Origin: Myxococcota bacterium
GTDB taxonomy: Bacteria; Myxococcota; B64-G9
Length of the DNA: 64,000 bases
Assembly (NCBI GenBank): GCA_022710975.1
Contig: JAKLGA010000003.1
Span: forward strand, 248,001-312,000
Direction of reading: 5' to 3'
Within the stretch, counting starts at the first letter, position 1; each line of letters opens with the position of its first letter. This document shows, in pieces, positions 49,263-57,900 of this stretch. The notes beneath the pieces are model-generated. The model worked only from the letters and a program-made list of their open reading frames with translations. It made no database searches and was not told the origin of the DNA. A program made the position numbers and the translations under genes.

Positions 49263-49958
49263 ATGAGCACCTGGAGGCTTCTGCTGCTTGCCCTGATCGC
49301 GACCCTGGCCCCGGGCTGCACGGCGAAGACCTACACGCTGCTGCCCGGGGAGGCCCGAAGGGCGGCGTCCCAGCTCGCGCGGGGAGAGAGCGCGGTGGTG
49401 GAGGCCCAGGACCGCAAGGGCCGCGCGGTGAGGATCGAGGTGCGGGCGGACGACCAGCTCGAGGCGATCCCCGCGGCCCGGGTGGGGCGCGCGAACAGCA
49501 GCACCTCCGTCGAGGCCAGCCGGCTGGACCTGCTGGACCTCGAGGCCGTGGAGCTCGAGCTCCACCCCCACAATCCCGGCGCGCCCCTCCTGGCCATCGG
49601 CGTGCCGCTCATGCTCGTGGGCTGGGGCGCTGGCGTGGCCGGTGCGGCGGCTGGCGAGCACGGCACCTGGGCCATCCCGATCGCCGGGCCCCTGGTCATG
49701 ATGGCCGACCTACTCGACTGCGACTCGGAGCACGACTCGAACTGCGGGCTGTTCGCCATCTCCTCCGTGCTGGCCTTCTTCGACTTCGCGGTCCAGGCGG
49801 TCGGGACCGGCATGATCCTCGGCGGCGCGCTGCGCTGGGAGGGGAGCCGGGAGATCGAGGTGAAGGGCGCGGACGGGGAGACGGCCTTCTCCTTCACCCT
49901 GGAGCCGGCGGTGATGGGCGAGGGTGGGGCGGGCGGATTCATCACGGGGCGCTTCTAG
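49263..49958 (+). CDS. Array lipoprotein 5
   Basis: A 231-residue protein from ATG 49263 (GGGAGG upstream). The lipobox is APGC (Cys19), the array motif AKTYTLLPGEARRAASQL and the polar domain AVVEAQDRKGRAVRIEVRAD. Segment 1 is LAIGVPLMLVGWGAGVAG, the central motif WAIPIAGPLVMM, loop Cys are in LDCDSEHDSNCG, and segment 2 is FFDFAVQAVGTGMILGGAL. It ends FSFTLEPAVMGEGGAGGFITGRF (terminal Phe kept). It lacks the WDREV stretch shared by members 4, 6 and 7, so it is intermediate between the two sub-clusters. Confidence 0.82.
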   Translation: MSTWRLLLLALIATLAPGCTAKTYTLLPGEARRAASQLARGESAVVEAQDRKGRAVRIEVRADDQLEAIPAARVGRANSSTSVEASRLDLLDLEAVELELHPHNPGAPLLAIGVPLMLVGWGAGVAGAAAGEHGTWAIPIAGPLVMMADLLDCDSEHDSNCGLFAISSVLAFFDFAVQAVGTGMILGGALRWEGSREIEVKGADGETAFSFTLEPAVMGEGGAGGFITGRF

Positions 49959-49979
49959 CGCGGGGAGGAAACCGATGAA
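49944..49979 (+). repeat. Junction repeat between array members 5 and 6
   Basis: A 36-base sequence covers the last codons and stop of member 5, the ribosome-binding site and the start of member 6. It is identical to 50707-50742. The first 21 bases recur after member 4 at 49233-49253. Confidence 0.85.
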
Positions 49980-50721
49980 CGCCAGGAACCTGCTCGCGAT
50001 CGCGCTGGTGCTGTCCGCGGCCCCGGGCTGCGTGACGAAGACCTACACCCTCAAGCCCGAGGAGGTCCGGCGGGTGGCGGAGGAGCTGGGCACCCGGGAC
50101 GAGATCGAGGCCGATGCGCAGGACAAGCATGGCCAGCCCGTCCGCATCCTGGTGAGGAGCGGCGATGGCCTGCGAATCGAGCGCCAAGGTGCTGAGCCCC
50201 GCGAGCTGGATCTGCTGGCAGCCGCCCGGGATCTGCCTCCCGACGCCCGGTTCACCCTGAAGCCGGACAGTCCGGCCCCCAGTCTGTTGATCTGGGGCCT
50301 GTCGACCTTCGCTGCGGGTTGGGGGTTGTCCGTCTACCCGGCCGTTGCCAGCGATGAATGGATGAACAACACCTGGTGCGGTGTGATCCCCCTCGGGGGT
50401 CCACTCTACATCGCCATCATCACCGGAGCCGCATCGAGCATCGATTGGGGTGGCTCGAGCGAGACCCTCCGCTCAGCTCACCATGATCAGGGCTCGACCT
50501 CTGGCGTGATGGCGGCGGCGACACTGTCCTTCCTCCTGCAGGCGGCAGGGCTCGGACTGACCATCGCCGGGGCGGTCGAGGCCAGGGCTGAATGGGACCG
50601 CGAGGTGGGACGAACGGACGGCGAGGGTCTGCGCGAAGAGGGGCCGGGGGTCACGTTGGGCTTCGAGCCGGTGGTGACTCCGGACGGCGCGGTGGGCGGC
50701 TTGTTGACGGGGCGCTTCTAG
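49975..50721 (+). CDS. Array lipoprotein 6
   Basis: The 248-residue protein starts at ATG 49975 (GGGGAGGAAACCG upstream, identical to member 7). The lipobox APGC gives Cys19. It has the array motif TKTYTLKPEEVRRVAEEL, the polar domain IEADAQDKHGQPVRILVRSG and segment 1 LLIWGLSTFAAGWGLSVYP. The central motif CGVIPLGGPLYIAII has its own Cys. The loop is longer and more polar (SETLRSAHHDQGSTSG), segment 2 is TLSFLLQAAGLGLTIAGAV, then EWDREVGRTDG, and the end is GFEPVVTPDGAVGGLLTGRF. The stretch 50260-50520 is less GC-rich than the copies beside it. Confidence 0.82.
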   Translation: MNARNLLAIALVLSAAPGCVTKTYTLKPEEVRRVAEELGTRDEIEADAQDKHGQPVRILVRSGDGLRIERQGAEPRELDLLAAARDLPPDARFTLKPDSPAPSLLIWGLSTFAAGWGLSVYPAVASDEWMNNTWCGVIPLGGPLYIAIITGAASSIDWGGSSETLRSAHHDQGSTSGVMAAATLSFLLQAAGLGLTIAGAVEARAEWDREVGRTDGEGLREEGPGVTLGFEPVVTPDGAVGGLLTGRF

Positions 50722-50742
50722 CGCGGGGAGGAAACCGATGAA
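50707..50742 (+). repeat. Junction repeat between array members 6 and 7
   Basis: This is the second exact copy of the 36-base sequence at 49944-49979. It includes GGGGCGCTTCTAGCGC, in which the stop codon sits in a short palindrome (GCGCTTCTAGCGC). Confidence 0.85.
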
Positions 50743-51490
50743 AGCCAGGAACTTGCTCGGTCTCGCGATCGTGATGGGACTGACGCCAGGCTGCGTGACG
50801 AAGACTTACACCTTGAAGCCCGAGGACTCCCGGCGCGTGGCAGAGGCGCTCGCCTCCGGCGAGGTGGACGAGGTCAAGGCGGTCGCGGTGGACGAGGGGG
50901 GCGAGCCGGTGCAGATCCTGGTGAAGGACGGCGACGATCTCCGTCTGGTGATCGCCGGCGTGGAGGTTGCCGAGGTCGAGGGTGAAGAGGCCGCGCGCAC
51001 CCTGCCGCCAGGCGCCGGGCTGCGGCTCGAGCAGGTGGAGGGCGGGGGAACCATGCTGGTCACTGGCCTGATCCTCTTCACCTCGGGCTGGATTGTCTCG
51101 GGCGTGCCCGGTCTGGTCCTCGGCTCCTGGCCCGAGGCGATCCCGCTCGGCGGGCCGATCTACGGCGGCGTGATGTCCGCGGTCGCCAACGCGTTCTGCG
51201 GTTGGGGCAGCGAGGACGGCGACAGCGACTGCGGCGGCAGCAGCCCCTGGGCGGTTGCCTACGCCCTGAGCTTCCTGATGCAGGCCACGGGCTTGGGGCT
51301 CACCATCGCCGGCGGGGTGATACGAGGCTGGGACCGCGAGGTGTACCGGGCCCCTGGTAGGGAGTGGCCGAAGGAAGAGCGGAAGGAGCGCGAGGACACC
51401 GGGGAGGGCAGCCTGGGGGTCACGCTGGGCTTCGAGCCGGTGGTGACTCCGGACGGCGCGGTGGGCGGGGTGCTGACGGGAAGGTTTTGA
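50738..51490 (+). CDS. Array lipoprotein 7
   Basis: A 250-residue protein from ATG 50738. The lipobox LTPGC gives Cys19; the array motif is TKTYTLKPEDSRRVAEALASG and the polar domain VKAVAVDEGGEPVQILVKDG with DDLRL. Segment 1 is MLVTGLILFTSGWIVSGVPG, the central motif EAIPLGGPIYGGVMS, loop Cys in FCGWG and SDCGG, and segment 2 is ALSFLMQATGLGLTIAGGV followed by WDREVYRAPGREW. It ends GFEPVVTPDGAVGGVLTGRF. It is the closest relative of member 4 in the WDREVYRAPG stretch and of member 6 at both ends, which suggests gene conversion within the array. Confidence 0.82.
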   Translation: MKARNLLGLAIVMGLTPGCVTKTYTLKPEDSRRVAEALASGEVDEVKAVAVDEGGEPVQILVKDGDDLRLVIAGVEVAEVEGEEAARTLPPGAGLRLEQVEGGGTMLVTGLILFTSGWIVSGVPGLVLGSWPEAIPLGGPIYGGVMSAVANAFCGWGSEDGDSDCGGSSPWAVAYALSFLMQATGLGLTIAGGVIRGWDREVYRAPGREWPKEERKEREDTGEGSLGVTLGFEPVVTPDGAVGGVLTGRF

Positions 51491-51516
51491 GTCCGGCCGC
51501 GGGTCTGGCGTATGCT
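51487..51516 (+). promoter_or_regulatory. Promoter of the permease gene, leaderless type
   Basis: TTGAGT (51487-51492, overlapping the stop of array member 7) and TATGCT (51511-51516) are 18 bases apart. Only 9 bases separate the -10 from ATG 51526, and there is no Shine-Dalgarno. Confidence 0.45.
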
Positions 51517-51525
51517 CCCATCCCC

Positions 51526-53013
51526 ATGGGGTTCTTCCGCTCGCTGGGGCGCATCAAGTCCATCGACGCCATCGTGGCCGAGAGCCAGGGCGCCGGCCGC
51601 AGCCTCAAGCGGGTGCTCGGGCCCGTCGATCTGATCGCGCTCGGCATCGGCGGCATCATCGGCGCGGGCATCTTCGCCCTGGTGGGCACGGCCGCCGCCG
51701 GGGACGCGGCCCGCCTGGGCGCTGGCCCGGCGCTGATGGTGTCCTTCCTGATCACCGGGGTGGCCTGCGCCTTCACCGCCCTGTGCTACGCCGAGTTCGC
51801 CTCGGTGGTGCCCATCTCCGGCAGCGCCTACACCTACTCCTACGCCACCCTGGGGGAGCTGGCCGCCTGGATCATCGGCTGGGACCTGGTGCTCGAGTAC
51901 GCGGTGGGCAATGTGGCCGTGGCGGTGTCCTGGTCGGGCTACTTCTGCGAGTTCCTGCGCGGCTTCGGGCTGGAGTTCCCCCGCTGGCTGGCGGTCGATC
52001 TGCGCACCGCGCTGGCGAGCCCCGACCTGCTGGCCTCGGCGCCGCACGTGCTCGGGGTGCCCGTGGTCTTCAACCTGCCGGCGGTGTTCATCGTCGGCGC
52101 GCTGACCGCGCTGCTGTTCGTGGGCATCAAGGAGAGCGCGCGCTTCAACGCCGTCATGGTCGGCATCAAGCTGGTGGTGCTGGCCGTGTTCGTGGCCGTG
52201 GGCGCCTTCTACGTGAAGCCGGAGCACTACACCCCCTTCGCGCCGAACGGCTGGGGAGGCATCCAGGCCGGCGCGGCGGTGGTGTTCTTCGCCTTCATCG
52301 GCTTCGACGCGGTCTCCACCACCTCCGAGGAGTGCAGGAACCCCAAGCGCGATCTGCCGATCGGCATCCTGGGCTCGCTGGCCGTCTGCACGGTGGTGTA
52401 CATCGCGGTGGCCGCGGTGCTCACCGGCATGGTCAGCTACCGCGAGCTCAACTCGGCCGAGCCCCTGTCGGTCGCCATGCGCAGCGTGGATCTCCCGGCC
52501 GTGGCCGGGTTCGTGGCCTTCGGCTCCATCGTGGCGCACACGGCGGTGCTGCTCGTCTTCCAGCTCGGCCAGCCGCGCATCTTGTTCGCCATGAGCCGCG
52601 ACGGGCTGCTGCCCCGTTTCTTCGGCCGGGTGCACCCGCGCTTCAAGACCCCGCACGTGGCCACGGTGGTGACCGGGCTGTTCGTGGCCTCCGGCGCGGC
52701 GCTGGCCAGCCTGGAGGAGATGGCCGACCTGTGCAGCATCGGCACGCTGTCGGCCTTCGTGCTGGTGTGCGCCGGGGTGATCATCTCGCGCCACCGGGAG
52801 CCCGATCGGCCGCGGCCCTTCCGCGCGCCGTGGGTGCCCTGGGTGCCGCTCGCGGGCATCGGGGCGTGCCTGTACCTGATGCTCGGCCTGCCCTGGGCCG
52901 CCTGGATCCGCTTCGGCGCGTGGCTGGTGATCGGCGCGGGCATCTACCTCGCCTACGGCCGGAAGAGGAGCCACCTGGCCCGGCAGATCCCGGACGGCCC
53001 CCGTCCGTCTTGA
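51526..53013 (+). CDS. APC-superfamily amino-acid permease (cationic amino-acid transporter type)
   Basis: A 495-residue inner-membrane protein with about 12-14 helices. The start is ATG 51526 (MGFFRSLGRIKSIDAI). Helix 1 carries the APC substrate motif GIGGIIGAGIF. Other family blocks are CAFTALCYAEFASVVPISGSAY, GWDLVLEYAVGNVAV, FFAFIGFDAVSTTSEECRNPKRDLP (highly conserved in CAT-type carriers) and QPRILFAMSRDGLLP. Length and order fit the CAT (YfnA-like) family, which moves lysine, arginine or neutral amino acids. The substrate is not resolved. The gene seems to have its own promoter and is independent of the lipoprotein array. Confidence 0.92.
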   Translation: MGFFRSLGRIKSIDAIVAESQGAGRSLKRVLGPVDLIALGIGGIIGAGIFALVGTAAAGDAARLGAGPALMVSFLITGVACAFTALCYAEFASVVPISGSAYTYSYATLGELAAWIIGWDLVLEYAVGNVAVAVSWSGYFCEFLRGFGLEFPRWLAVDLRTALASPDLLASAPHVLGVPVVFNLPAVFIVGALTALLFVGIKESARFNAVMVGIKLVVLAVFVAVGAFYVKPEHYTPFAPNGWGGIQAGAAVVFFAFIGFDAVSTTSEECRNPKRDLPIGILGSLAVCTVVYIAVAAVLTGMVSYRELNSAEPLSVAMRSVDLPAVAGFVAFGSIVAHTAVLLVFQLGQPRILFAMSRDGLLPRFFGRVHPRFKTPHVATVVTGLFVASGAALASLEEMADLCSIGTLSAFVLVCAGVIISRHREPDRPRPFRAPWVPWVPLAGIGACLYLMLGLPWAAWIRFGAWLVIGAGIYLAYGRKRSHLARQIPDGPRPS

Positions 53014-53045
53014 GCCAGCGGCCCCCGAGGGCCAGGAGGTTTCAC

Positions 53046-54035
53046 ATGCGCCGCGCGTGTCTCGCCCTGCTGTGCCTGCCGCTGCTCGGGTCGCCCCCGG
53101 CCCGCGCGGGGGCCGTGGCCGAGGCCATCGCCAAGGACCGGCGGGTGGTCGAGGTGCGCCTGCCGGTGAACCAGACCCCGTTCGACCTGGCGGTGGCGGC
53201 CGACGGCCAGCGCGTGTGGGTCACCCAGGTCTGGTCGCACACGCTCAGCGAGGTGCGCGACAACAAGGTGGTGCGCTCGGCCCACGTGGGCCAGGGGCCG
53301 ACCGGGCTCGGGCTGTCCGCGGACGGGAGGCTCCTGTTCGTGGCCCTGGGCGTGGACGGGGCCCTGGCCGTGGTGGACACGGAGAGCTTCACGGTGCTGC
53401 GCAAGGTGCCGGTGTGCGGCTTCCCCATCGGGGTGGAGGTCGCCTCCCACGGGCGCTTCGTGGCCGTCACCTGCCAGCAGCAGAGCAGCGTGGCGCTGGT
53501 GTCCACCTCCACCTGGGAGGTGGCGCTGGTCCCGGTGGGCGCGATGCCCTACTTCTCGGCGCTCTCCCCGGACGGGGCCCGGCTGTACACCTCGAGCACC
53601 GGCGCGAACGTCCTCACGGTGACCCAGATCGAGCTGGACCGCGAGCCGCTCGGCGCCAAGGGCTTCCACGCCGCCAAGCTCGCGGACGTCGAGGTGGGCG
53701 CCTACCCGGTGGGCGTGTGCGTCTCGGCCGACGGCGCGCGGGTGTACGTGGCCAACTACAACGGGGCCTCGGTGAGCGTGGTGGGGGCCAGGAGCCTGGC
53801 GGTCGAGCAGACCCTCTCGGTGGGGGCCCAGCCCTACTGGGTGGCCGTGCACCCCAAGGACGGCGCGCTGCTGGTGACCAACTTCGGCGCCACGGCCATC
53901 GACGTGATCGGCCCGGGCGACAGGCGCACCCAGGTCGAGGTGGGCCAGGGCCTGGTCATGCTGCGCCCGACCCGGGACGGGCGGCGCCTGTTCACCACGA
54001 GCTGGAACTCCGGCCAGCTCGCCATCGTCGAGTAG
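53046..54035 (+). CDS. Periplasmic YVTN-type beta-propeller protein
   Basis: The 329-residue protein starts at ATG 53046 with CCAGGAGG upstream. Residues 1-21 are a signal peptide (LLCLPLLGSPPARAG). The mature protein is a seven-bladed propeller of YVTN type. Each blade has a variant of SxDGxxVYVxNxxxxxVSVxD: AADGQRVWVTQVWSHTLSEV, SADGRLLFVALGVDGALAVV, SPDGARLYTSSTGANVLTV, SADGARVYVANYNGASVSVV, HPKDGALLVTNFGATAIDVI and RDGRRLFTTSWNSGQLAIV. The WDR-like surface should bind a protein or glycan. It precedes the M50 protease gene by 3 bases, so co-transcription is likely. Confidence 0.9.
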   Translation: MRRACLALLCLPLLGSPPARAGAVAEAIAKDRRVVEVRLPVNQTPFDLAVAADGQRVWVTQVWSHTLSEVRDNKVVRSAHVGQGPTGLGLSADGRLLFVALGVDGALAVVDTESFTVLRKVPVCGFPIGVEVASHGRFVAVTCQQQSSVALVSTSTWEVALVPVGAMPYFSALSPDGARLYTSSTGANVLTVTQIELDREPLGAKGFHAAKLADVEVGAYPVGVCVSADGARVYVANYNGASVSVVGARSLAVEQTLSVGAQPYWVAVHPKDGALLVTNFGATAIDVIGPGDRRTQVEVGQGLVMLRPTRDGRRLFTTSWNSGQLAIVE

Positions 54036-54038
54036 TGT

Positions 54039-54926
54039 ATGCTGCCAGGCGTGGAACCCCGGCCCGACGATCCGCCGTCCGAGGCCCCGCCCCCCGCGGG
54101 GCCCACGCCGGCCTTCCCTCCCGCGCCCGCGCCGCAGCACCCGCCCAGCCGCTGGGCGGTGCTGAAGAAGCTGCTCGGCCCGGTCGTGGTGGTGGGGCTG
54201 CTGCTCCTCAAGTTCGGGGCCAAGCTCAAGTTCCTGATCCTCCCGGTGATCAAGTTCTTCCCCCTCCTGCTCAAGACCGGCGGCACCATGGCGCTCAGCC
54301 TGTGGCTCTACGCCGCGCACTGGGGCGTGGCCTTCGCCGCGGGCTTCGTGGGGCTGCTGCTGGTGCACGAGTGCGGCCACCTGCTGGCCGCCCGGCGGGT
54401 GGGGCTCAAGGTGGGCGCGCCCGTGTTCATCCCCTTCATGGGCGCCTTCATCGCGCTGAAGGAGGCGCCCCGCAACGCCTGGATCGAGGCCCAGGTGGGG
54501 CTGGGGGGCCCGCTGCTGGGCTCGCTCGGGGCGGCGCTGTGCTACGCCGTGTACCTGGGCAGCGGCGAGCCCTTCTGGGCGGCCCTGGCCTACACGGGCT
54601 GCCTGCTCAACCTGTTCAACCTGATCCCCATCGGCTTCCTGGACGGCGGGCGGGTGGCCACCGCGCTGTCGCCCTGGCTGTGGGTGGTCGGGCTCGCGGT
54701 GGGCCTGGCGCTGGCGATCTACCACCCCAACCTGATCCTGTTCCTGGTCATCCTGGCCGCGCTGCCCCGGGTCTTCTGGCTGTTCCGCAAGAAGAGCGAC
54801 CAGGAGCGGCGCTACTTCGAGCTCCGGCCGGGCCAGCGCGGGCTGATGGCCGCGGCCTACTTCGGCCTGGTGCTGCTGCTGGCGCTGGGCATGCAGGCCG
54901 CCCACCAGCCGCTGCCCGGCGGCTGA
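54039..54926 (+). CDS. M50-family intramembrane zinc metalloprotease
   Basis: A 295-residue membrane protein. The annotated start is ATG 54039; a GTG at 54051 is possible. A Pro-rich tail of about 37 residues precedes several membrane helices. The catalytic zinc motif is HECGH (110-114) in the second or third helix, and the third ligand lies in NLIPIGFLDGGR (Asp202 in LDGG). This is the site-2-protease layout (HExxH plus N-x-(I)P-x-x-x-LDGG). No PDZ domain is present, so it is not an RseP homologue but a compact M50 protease. It would cleave transmembrane substrates; the target is unknown. Its neighbour encodes an exported propeller protein. It ends 1 base before the convergent sbcC stop. Confidence 0.88.
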   Translation: MLPGVEPRPDDPPSEAPPPAGPTPAFPPAPAPQHPPSRWAVLKKLLGPVVVVGLLLLKFGAKLKFLILPVIKFFPLLLKTGGTMALSLWLYAAHWGVAFAAGFVGLLLVHECGHLLAARRVGLKVGAPVFIPFMGAFIALKEAPRNAWIEAQVGLGGPLLGSLGAALCYAVYLGSGEPFWAALAYTGCLLNLFNLIPIGFLDGGRVATALSPWLWVVGLAVGLALAIYHPNLILFLVILAALPRVFWLFRKKSDQERRYFELRPGQRGLMAAAYFGLVLLLALGMQAAHQPLPGG

Positions 54927-54927
54927 G

Positions 54928-57900
54928 TCAACCGGCCTCGCCCGGCCCGCGCACCAGCACCCGCGAGCGGCCCGGGGACACCTTCTCCACACGGACCTGG
55001 TGGGAGATGCGCTCGGCCAGCTCGGGCACGTGGGAGATGATCACCACCTGGCAGCCCCCGGCCTGCAGCGCCTCGAGCGCGGCCAGCGCGAGCTGCAGGC
55101 TGTCCGCGTCCAGGCTGCCGAAGCCCTCGTCCACGAACAGCGAGCCCAGGGCGGCGCGCTCGGCGTTCAGGCCAGACAGCCCCAGCGCGAGCGCCAGCGA
55201 CACCAGGAAGCCCTCGCCGCCCGACAGGCTCTGCAGCCCGCGCAGCTCGTCGCCCAGATCCGCGTCCAGCACCAGCAGGCCGAGCTCGTCGCCCGGGGCC
55301 CGCTGCAGGCGGAAGCGGGGCGCGAGCGCGCGCAGGTGGGCGTCGGCCAGGGCCGCCAGCAGGTCCAGGTTCAGCCCCTGGGCCAGGCGCTGCAGCTTCA
55401 GCCCCTCGCCGTGGCCGATCAGCTCGTCCAGCTCCTGCCACACCCGGATGGCCTGGCTGGACCGGCCCAGCTCGTCGTCCAGGGCCGCGATCCGCCTGCG
55501 GGCCTCGTCGTCCTGGGCGAGCCGGAGGCCGAGCGCCCGGTGCGCCTCGCCGCGGGCGCGGAGCTCCGCCTCGGCCCGGGCCAGTACGTCCGGGGCGTCG
55601 CCGGCCTGCGCCTGGCCGGAGGCCTCGGCCTCCAGCTCGGTCTGGCGGCGGCGGCGCTCGGCCCGCACGGCCCGGGCCTGCTCGAGCCGCCCGCGCGGGC
55701 CCTCGAGCCCGGCCAGCCAGCCCTCCGCCCCGGGGGGCGCGCTCTCCAGGGCGCCGGCCGGGGCGAGCCGCGCGGCCTCCAGCGCGCACAGGCGCGCGGT
55801 CAGGCCGGCGACCTCGCGCTCCGCCTGGGCGATGAGCTCGTGGTGCTCGCGCTGCAGGCCGACGGCCTCGGCCAGCAGCCCGTGCATGGCCTCGGGGTCG
55901 TCGATCAGCGCGCTCACCTCGAGCGGCGCCCCGCCCAGCTCGTGCCCGAGGCGCTCGGCCAGCGCCGCGGCCAGCGCGCGCGCGCGCGCGGGGCCCACCC
56001 GCAGGCGGGCCAGGCAGGCGTCGATGTCGCGCTCCGCCTCCTGATCGACGCGGGCGTCCGCGGCCATCTTGGTGCGCCGGCGGTGGGACTCCTGGAGCCT
56101 GAGCCCGAGGAGCTGGGCCGCCTCGCTCTGCGCCTCGAGCCCCTGGCGCTCGGCCTCCAGGTGCGCGGCCTGCCCCTCGAGATCTGCGCGCAGCGCCGCG
56201 CAGGCCTCGACCGCCGCGGGGCCGCCCGGCTCGGGCAGCTCCGGGCTCGCGCCGGCGGCGGCGAGCTCGGCGCGCAGCGCGACGAAGCGCGCGCGTTCCT
56301 CGGCGGCCGCCCGGGCGAGCTCCTCGGCCTGGACCTGCGCCTCGCGCTGGCGGGAGTCCAGCGCGCGCAGCGAGGCCTCGCGCTCCAGGCGGCTGGCCAC
56401 GGCCGCGTCGTGATCGGCCTCGATGTCGGCCAGGGCCCGCCGGCAGTCGTCGAGGTCGCCGGCCGGGGCGGGCGCGCTGGTCCAGGGGTGCTCGGTGGAG
56501 CCGCACAGCGGGCAGGGCTCGCCGGGCACGAGCTCGGCCCGGCGCGAGTCCAGGCTGCGCACGGCCTCGGCTTGCCGCAGGGCCTCGGTGGCCTGGTCGC
56601 GCAGCTCGCGGAGCTGCTCCTGGGCGCTCTCCTCCACCCGCTGGCGCCGCGCGATCTCCGCGGCCTCGGCGGCCAGGGCCTGCCCGCGCTTCTCCTGCGC
56701 CTCCTGCGCGCCGGCGAGATCGGACAGCCTCCGGGCGCAGGCCTCCAGGCCCTCGGCCGGGCGGCGCCGGGCCTCCAGCGCCTGGCGGCGCGCCGCGGCC
56801 GCCGCGCGATCCACCCCCTCCAGGCGGCCGCGCAGCGCGGTCAGCTCCTGCTCCCAGCGGGCGGCCTCGGCCTCCTCCTGGCCCAGCCGGGCGCGCAGCG
56901 CCTCCAGCGCCCTGGCGACCCGCTGGCGCTCGGCCTCCAGCGCCGTGATCTGATCGGCGTTCTCCTCGGCCCCGGCCAGGCTGGCCAGCACGTGCTCGAA
57001 CTCCGCCGCGAAGGCCTCCCAGCGGGCGGCCACGGGCTCCAGCCAGGCGTGCTCGCGGAGCCAGGTGTGCGCCGCCTCGCCGATCGAGGCCTCCTGGGCC
57101 AGGCGGGCGCGCAGCGTGTCCGCCTGCGCGGCCAGCGCGGCGGACCAGGCCCGCTCGGCCGCGGCCAGCGCCTGGGCGGACTCGGCCTCCTCCAGCCGGG
57201 CGCGGTCGAGCTCGGAGAGCCTGCGCACCACCGCCTCGGCCGCGCGCTGGCGCGCCTCCGCCTCGGCCAGCGCGCCCTGGGCCGCCCCGGCCTCGGCCTC
57301 CAGGGCGGCGCGCTCTCCGGACGGGAGCACGCTCACCGCGGCCACCTCGCCGGCCAGGCGCGCGTGCCCGGCCTCCGCCTCCTGGCGCCTGCGGTGCGCG
57401 GCCCGCGAGATGTCGCGGTACAGCCCGGTGCCGGTCACCCGCGCCAGGAGCTCGGCGCGCTCGTCGGTGCCGGCCCGCAGGAACGCGGCGAACTCGCCCT
57501 GGGCGAGCAGCACCGCCCGGCGGAACTGGTCGCCGTCCAGCCCCAGGGCGCGCACCACGGCCGCGGCCGTGTCCTTCTTGCCCTCGGCCACGGGGGCGTC
57601 GGTCTCCAGCTCGCGCAGGCTGCGATCGGCGTCCTGGAGCCGGCCGTCGGGGCGGCGGCGGGCCCGGTGCACCGACCAGCGGGCCCGGTAGCGGTGGCCG
57701 TCCTGGCCGAGGAAGTCCACCTCGGCGAAGCCCTCGGCGGCCCCGCGCCGCAGCAGGCAGCGCGCGTCGCCGCTCCCCAGCCCCTCCTCCGCGCCGGCCT
57801 CGGGGATGGTCGCCCTGGCGCCCTGCCCGAGCCGCGGGGCGTCCCCGAACAGGGCCAGGCACATGGCGTCGAGCAGGGTGCTCTTGCCGGCCCCGGTGGG

